From the NCBI GenBank assembly GCA_039193195.1, contig JBCCWS010000003.1:1-64000 (forward strand): 64,000 bases of DNA. Reading direction: 5' to 3'. Below the pieces are notes generated by a model. It ran no database searches and was not told where the DNA came from. It worked only from the letters and a program-made list of their open reading frames with translations. Below, in pieces: positions 60,221 to 64,000 of the stretch. Both the position numbers and the translations under genes were made by a program. How positions within the stretch are numbered: the stretch's first letter is position 1; the number at the start of each line of letters is the position of its first letter. This stretch comes from Pseudomonadota bacterium. Lineage in GTDB: Bacteria > Pseudomonadota > Gammaproteobacteria > Steroidobacterales > JBCBZW01.

Positions 60221-63200
60221 ATGTGGCTCTCAGACGTTTCGGTGAAGCGCCCGGTGTTCGCCTCGGTGATCAGCCTGTTGCTGATCGCCTTTGGGCTGCT
60301 CTCCTTCAAACAGCTGTCCGTGCGCGAGTATCCAGATGTGGTGCGCCCGGTGATCTCCATCGACACCAACTACCCTGGTGCCTCGGCTCAGATCGTTGAC
60401 AACCGCATCACCGAGCTGCTGGAGGGCCAAGTCGCCGGTATCGAGGGCGTGCGCAACGTGCGCTCGTCGAGCCAGGACGGGGAGTCCAACATCTCCATCG
60501 AGTTCTCCCTCGAGCGCGACATCGATGAGGCGGCCAACGATGTGCGCGATCGCCTCTCGAGGGTCGCCGACAACCTGCCCGAGGGCGCCGAGCCGCCGGA
60601 GGTGAGTAAGCGCGACAGCGATGCGCGGCCGGTGATCTACATCACCGCCAACTCCTCGGCCATGAGCCTGATGGACCTTACGGACTTCCTCGAACGATCC
60701 GTTGTGGATCGCTACGCCGCCATCCCCGGCGTGGCCACCGTGCGCGTGAGCAGTGTGGGCCGTCCTTCCCTGCGCATCTGGGTGGACCGGCTCGCCCTGG
60801 CCGCCCGCGGCCTGACGGTGGCCGACATTCAGACGGCCCTAGATCGGGAGAACGTGGAGCTGCCCGCGGGGCGCATCGAGTCGGTCGACCGCGAGTTCCC
60901 GGTTCGAGTCCTGCGCGACTACGACTCCCCGGACGACTTCCGCCAGCTCGTGATCACCCAAGGCGAAGACGGTCACATCATCCGGCTCGGCGAAGTGGCC
61001 CGCGTGGAGGTGGCGCCGCGCAGCGATCGCCGCATCTTCCGCACCAACGGCGAGAACTCCGTCGGTATGGGTATCGTCAAGCAGACCACGGCCAATACGG
61101 TGGATGTTATCGAGGCCGTACTAGAGGAGACCGCCCGCCTGCGCAAGACCCTTCCCTCCAGCATTTCCCTGGTCAAAAGCAGCGATGACTCGGTGTTCAT
61201 CCGGGCCGCAATCGCCAGCGTTTACCAAACAATTGCATTGACTACGGCCCTGGTCGGCTTGGTGATCTTCCTGTTCCTAGGCAGCCTTCGCGCCACGGTG
61301 ATCCCCTTCGTCACCATCCCCGTGTGTTTGATCGCGAGCTTCAGCGTGTTGGCCGGCTTCGGCCTGTCGATCAACCTGATCACCCTGCTGGCGCTCGTGC
61401 TGTCCATCGGCTTGGTGGTGGACGATTCGATCGTCGTCCTGGAAAACGTCCAGCGTCGCGTGGCGCGGGGCGAAGCGCCACTGCTGGCCGCCTTTCGCGG
61501 CACGCGCCAAGTCGGCTTCGCCGTCATCGCCACCACCGCCGTCCTCGTGGCCGTGTTCGCGCCGATCGCCTTCCTGCAGGACGCGGTGGGGCGCATCTTC
61601 GCTGAGCTCGCGGTTACGCTCTCTGCGGCGGTGATCTTCTCAAGCGTGCTGGCCCTGTCCCTGGTCCCGGTGCTTGGCTCGAAGCTACTCAGTGCCCGAC
61701 CGCCAACGGGCCAGGCAGCCAAGGCGCGCCTGTTCGATCGCGCTTTCGAAGCGATCGCCAACGGCTACGCGCGCGCCCTGAGCGCGGCGCTGCGCGCACC
61801 GGCCCTGGTAGTGCTGGTGGCCCTAGCGGTGGCCGCTAGCACCTGGTTCCTCCTGCAGTACGTGCCGAAGGAATACGCACCTTCTGAAGATCAGGGTAGC
61901 TTCTTCGCTCAGGTCCGCGCGCCGGAGGGCACTAGCCTCAAGCGTATGGAGCGACACCTGGTGGAGGTGGAAGCGCCGATGCTGGAACTGGTAGAAGAAG
62001 GCGCCGTCCGCCGCGCCCTCGTGCGAGCACCGAGCTGGGGCGCGTCCTCGCCCTCTAGCGCCATCGCCATCGTCACCATGGCGCCGTGGAAGCAGCGCGA
62101 CCTCAGCACCTACGAGGCCATGGATCAGCTAGAGCAGCGCTGGGAGAGTATCCCCGATCTGCGCGTGTTCACCTTCATGCGCTCTGGCCTATCGAGTGGC
62201 GGAGGTGGCAAACCCGTGCAATTCGTCATCGGCGGCACCAACTACATCGACCTGGCCGCCTGGCGAGACGCCATCATCGAACGCGCGCGGAGCAATCCGG
62301 GCCTGGCGCGCGTAGATTCGGATCTGATCGAGACCCAGCCCCAGCTCACCGTCAGCATCGATAAGGCGCGGGCGGCCGCGCTCGGTGTCAGCACACTTGC
62401 GATCGGCGAGACCCTGCAGGCGATGATGAGCGATCAGCGCGTCGCCAGCTACATCACCCGGGGCGAGGAATACGACGTGATTCTGCAGGCGGAGGAGGAC
62501 CAGCGCGCGAGCCCGAGTGATCTCAGCAACATCTACGTGCGCAGCGAGCGTTCCGGCGAGCTCATCCCCCTGGCCAGCCTGCTCACGATCAGTGACCGCG
62601 CGGGCCCCGCGGAGCTCAATCGCTACAACCGGATGCGGGCGGTGACCATCTCCGCCAATCTCGCCAACGGATATTCCCTCGGCGAGGCCCTCGACTTCCT
62701 AGAGCAGGTGGTGGCCGAGGAGCTGCCCCCCACCGCCAACATCGACTATCGCGGCGAATCCCAGGAGTACCGCGAATCCTCTGGCTCGACCTTGTTCACC
62801 CTCGGCCTCGCCATGCTTGTGGTGTTCCTGGTGCTGGCGGCGCAGTTCGAGAGCTTCCGCCACCCGCTGATCATCATGCTGACCGTGCCCCTGGCTATCG
62901 CCGGCGGCCTCATCGGCCTGATGATCTTCGGTAAGACCTTGAACATCTACAGCCAGATAGGCGTCGTCATGCTGATCGGCATCGCCGCCAAGAACGGGAT
63001 TCTCATCGTCGAGTTCATCAACCAGATGCGCGATGAGGGAACGCCCTTCGAAGAGGCGATCATCGAGGGCGCGCGAGTGCGCTTTCGCCCCGTGCTGATG
63101 ACGGCAATCTCGACGGTGATGGGAGCCGTGCCCCTGATCCTCGCGACGGGACCCGGCGCCGAGTCTCGCGCCACCCTCGGCGTGGTGGTGTTCTCCGGCG

Positions 63201-63322
63201 TCTCTCTGGCGACGCTGCTGACCCTCTTCGTGGTGCCCGCAGCCTACCGCCTGATCGCCCGTGGCACGACCTCACCGGATGAGGTGGCTCGACGCCTAGA
63301 GGAGCTGGCGGCGCAGGGCTAG
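60221..63322 (+). CDS. RND efflux pump, HAE1/MexI-like
   Basis: A 1033-residue inner-membrane pump with the canonical proton-relay residues: IGLVVDDSIVVLENVQRR in TM4 (Asp401-Asp402) and GIAAKNGILIVEF in TM10 (Lys924). The N-terminus WLSDVSVKRPVFASVISLLLIAFGLLSF and the periplasmic segments (FKQLSVREYPDVVRPVISIDTNYPGAS) match the MexI/MdtB-like drug pumps. AGGAG lies six to seven bases before the ATG. It forms a two-gene operon with the upstream adaptor. Its substrates are unknown. Confidence 0.9.
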   Translation: MWLSDVSVKRPVFASVISLLLIAFGLLSFKQLSVREYPDVVRPVISIDTNYPGASAQIVDNRITELLEGQVAGIEGVRNVRSSSQDGESNISIEFSLERDIDEAANDVRDRLSRVADNLPEGAEPPEVSKRDSDARPVIYITANSSAMSLMDLTDFLERSVVDRYAAIPGVATVRVSSVGRPSLRIWVDRLALAARGLTVADIQTALDRENVELPAGRIESVDREFPVRVLRDYDSPDDFRQLVITQGEDGHIIRLGEVARVEVAPRSDRRIFRTNGENSVGMGIVKQTTANTVDVIEAVLEETARLRKTLPSSISLVKSSDDSVFIRAAIASVYQTIALTTALVGLVIFLFLGSLRATVIPFVTIPVCLIASFSVLAGFGLSINLITLLALVLSIGLVVDDSIVVLENVQRRVARGEAPLLAAFRGTRQVGFAVIATTAVLVAVFAPIAFLQDAVGRIFAELAVTLSAAVIFSSVLALSLVPVLGSKLLSARPPTGQAAKARLFDRAFEAIANGYARALSAALRAPALVVLVALAVAASTWFLLQYVPKEYAPSEDQGSFFAQVRAPEGTSLKRMERHLVEVEAPMLELVEEGAVRRALVRAPSWGASSPSSAIAIVTMAPWKQRDLSTYEAMDQLEQRWESIPDLRVFTFMRSGLSSGGGGKPVQFVIGGTNYIDLAAWRDAIIERARSNPGLARVDSDLIETQPQLTVSIDKARAAALGVSTLAIGETLQAMMSDQRVASYITRGEEYDVILQAEEDQRASPSDLSNIYVRSERSGELIPLASLLTISDRAGPAELNRYNRMRAVTISANLANGYSLGEALDFLEQVVAEELPPTANIDYRGESQEYRESSGSTLFTLGLAMLVVFLVLAAQFESFRHPLIIMLTVPLAIAGGLIGLMIFGKTLNIYSQIGVVMLIGIAAKNGILIVEFINQMRDEGTPFEEAIIEGARVRFRPVLMTAISTVMGAVPLILATGPGAESRATLGVVVFSGVSLATLLTLFVVPAAYRLIARGTTSPDEVARRLEELAAQG

Positions 63323-63347
63323 CCGCTAGCCCGCGAGGGCAAACCCA

Positions 63348-63671
63348 TCAGCTCTGGAAGGGCGGCAGGTGAACCACGAGGCCATCGACATCCGCCTCGA
63401 TATCCAGCTGACAGCTAAGGCGACTATTTGGCTGACGAGGAGCTGCCGTGGTGCCTAGCATCTGCTCCTCGCCCACCTCGATCTTAGGCAGCCGATCCAC
63501 CCAAGCATCATCCACGTAGACGTGGCAGGTGGCACAGCTCAGTCCACCGCCACACACCGCTTCGATGCCGTCGACGCCGTTGTCGATCGCAGCTTCCATC
63601 ACGGTCATGTCATCGTCTGCATCCACATCGTGGCGGCGACCGTCAGGTTCGACAAACGTCAGTCGGGTCAT
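63348..63671 (-). CDS. [2Fe-2S] ferredoxin (putidaredoxin type)
   Basis: A 107-residue ferredoxin. The cluster ligands Cys40, Cys46, Cys49 and Cys87 lie in EAVCGGGLSCATCHVYV and RLSCQLDI, in the adrenodoxin/putidaredoxin spacing, with the usual acidic surface. It would carry electrons from a PdR-type reductase to a P450 or other oxygenase. It lies 51 bases after the nitroreductase gene on the same strand. The likely reductase partner is at 57703; no P450 gene is in the window. Confidence 0.9.
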   Translation of the reverse strand: MTRLTFVEPDGRRHDVDADDDMTVMEAAIDNGVDGIEAVCGGGLSCATCHVYVDDAWVDRLPKIEVGEEQMLGTTAAPRQPNSRLSCQLDIEADVDGLVVHLPPFQS

Positions 63672-63722
63672 CTTTCCAACACTCCTAAAGGACTCCGATC
63701 GATGCCTCGATCACATCTCGGA

Positions 63723-64000
63723 TCAGGGCAGGTGAGAGACGATCTCCTCGCAGGGCAAGCGCTTCTGCTCGGGCACCATCGCCGGATATCCGTACCAAAA
63801 CATGCCGACGACCTGATGCGTGCTCGCCTCGATGCTGAGGATCTCATAGAAGCGCTCCTCGCGAGTGATCGCACCGGTAGTCCACTTCAGACCTACGCCG
63901 CGCGCCCATAGGTATAGGGAGAGGTTTTGCACCGCGCAGGCCGTGGCTGCGTAGTTCTCCGTATCCGTCAGCTCATCGCCACACAGGGCGGAGGTCACGA
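63723..64000 (-). CDS. Nitroreductase-family protein, C-terminal part (cut by window end)
   Basis: The last 90 or so residues of a flavin-dependent nitroreductase-like oxidoreductase. Segments typical of the C-terminal half are ENYAATACAVQNLSLYLWARGVGLKWTTGAI and YEILSIEASTHQVVGMFWYGYP, which contribute to the FMN-binding dimer. The frame is open to the window edge, so the N-terminus lies outside. It uses NAD(P)H and FMN to reduce nitro or quinone compounds. It is probably co-transcribed with the downstream ferredoxin gene. Confidence 0.8.
   Translation of the reverse strand, partial: VTSALCGDELTDTENYAATACAVQNLSLYLWARGVGLKWTTGAITREERFYEILSIEASTHQVVGMFWYGYPAMVPEQKRLPCEEIVSHLP

Overview
The window is GC-rich throughout, and its gene complement (RND tripartite pumps, ArnT-like glycosyltransferases, a lipid-A-synthase N-domain protein, YbjQ and M48 proteins, a YhhQ-type queuosine-precursor transporter) points to a Gram-negative, probably gammaproteobacterial, chromosome. 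That assignment is inference from gene families; no rRNA or other marker is present. Most genes lie in short, tightly packed operons with ATGA or GTGA overlaps. No rRNA, tRNA or CRISPR array was seen.

Positions 1-8,000 are an accessory, rearranged zone. Two decayed IS91-family transposase fragments in the same orientation lie at the left edge and just upstream of a large BNR-repeat gene. A 191-bp piece of that gene is duplicated beside the first fragment. Between them sit a chimeric membrane-protein remnant, a probably truncated cupin, an FG-GAP gene cut to about three of seven blades, a small one-helix membrane protein, and two translationally coupled full-length FG-GAP (seven-bladed propeller) genes.

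8,043-19,702: a secreted BNR/Asp-box protein with a coupled rhodanese and isoprenylcysteine-methyltransferase-like enzyme, a DUF1330 protein, a TIR-FGE fusion whose last 40 residues look like the variable region of a diversity-generating retroelement (DGR), an MFS transporter, a coniferyl-aldehyde-type dehydrogenase, a secreted Cys-repeat protein and a membrane diguanylate cyclase.

19,699-36,724: regulatory and housekeeping modules. These are a LuxR/DUF4199 pair, an ABC exporter-amidohydrolase-DesKR two-component cassette, two small unknown genes, GIY-YIG and AraC proteins, a methyltransferase, a P-loop kinase-like protein, a TetR with a divergent membrane protein, a YbjQ-YbjQ-M48 operon, a PAS-GGDEF-EAL protein and a prolyl aminopeptidase.

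36,758-46,019 is a polyprenyl-phosphate/lipid glycosylation island: two PAP2 phosphatases, two GT39 (ArnT-like) enzymes, two GT2 polyprenyl-phosphate glycosyltransferases, LAB_N, UPF0104 and DUF3108 proteins. 46,023-52,656 is a TetR-controlled RND efflux operon with two visible operator palindromes; its pump lacks two of the canonical proton-relay residues. 52,742-56,561 holds DUF4261 and GFA proteins and a Ser/Thr kinase with a TPR-like C-terminus, followed by a 165-bp MITE-like inverted-repeat element. The right end holds a queuosine-precursor transporter, a ferredoxin reductase and a [2Fe-2S] ferredoxin separated by a second, canonical RND operon, and a partial nitroreductase cut by the window end.

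The most notable candidate is the TIR-FGE gene at 12,878-14,200: a putative NADase domain joined to a probably hypervariable ligand-binding domain. No reverse transcriptase or template repeat was recognised in this window.
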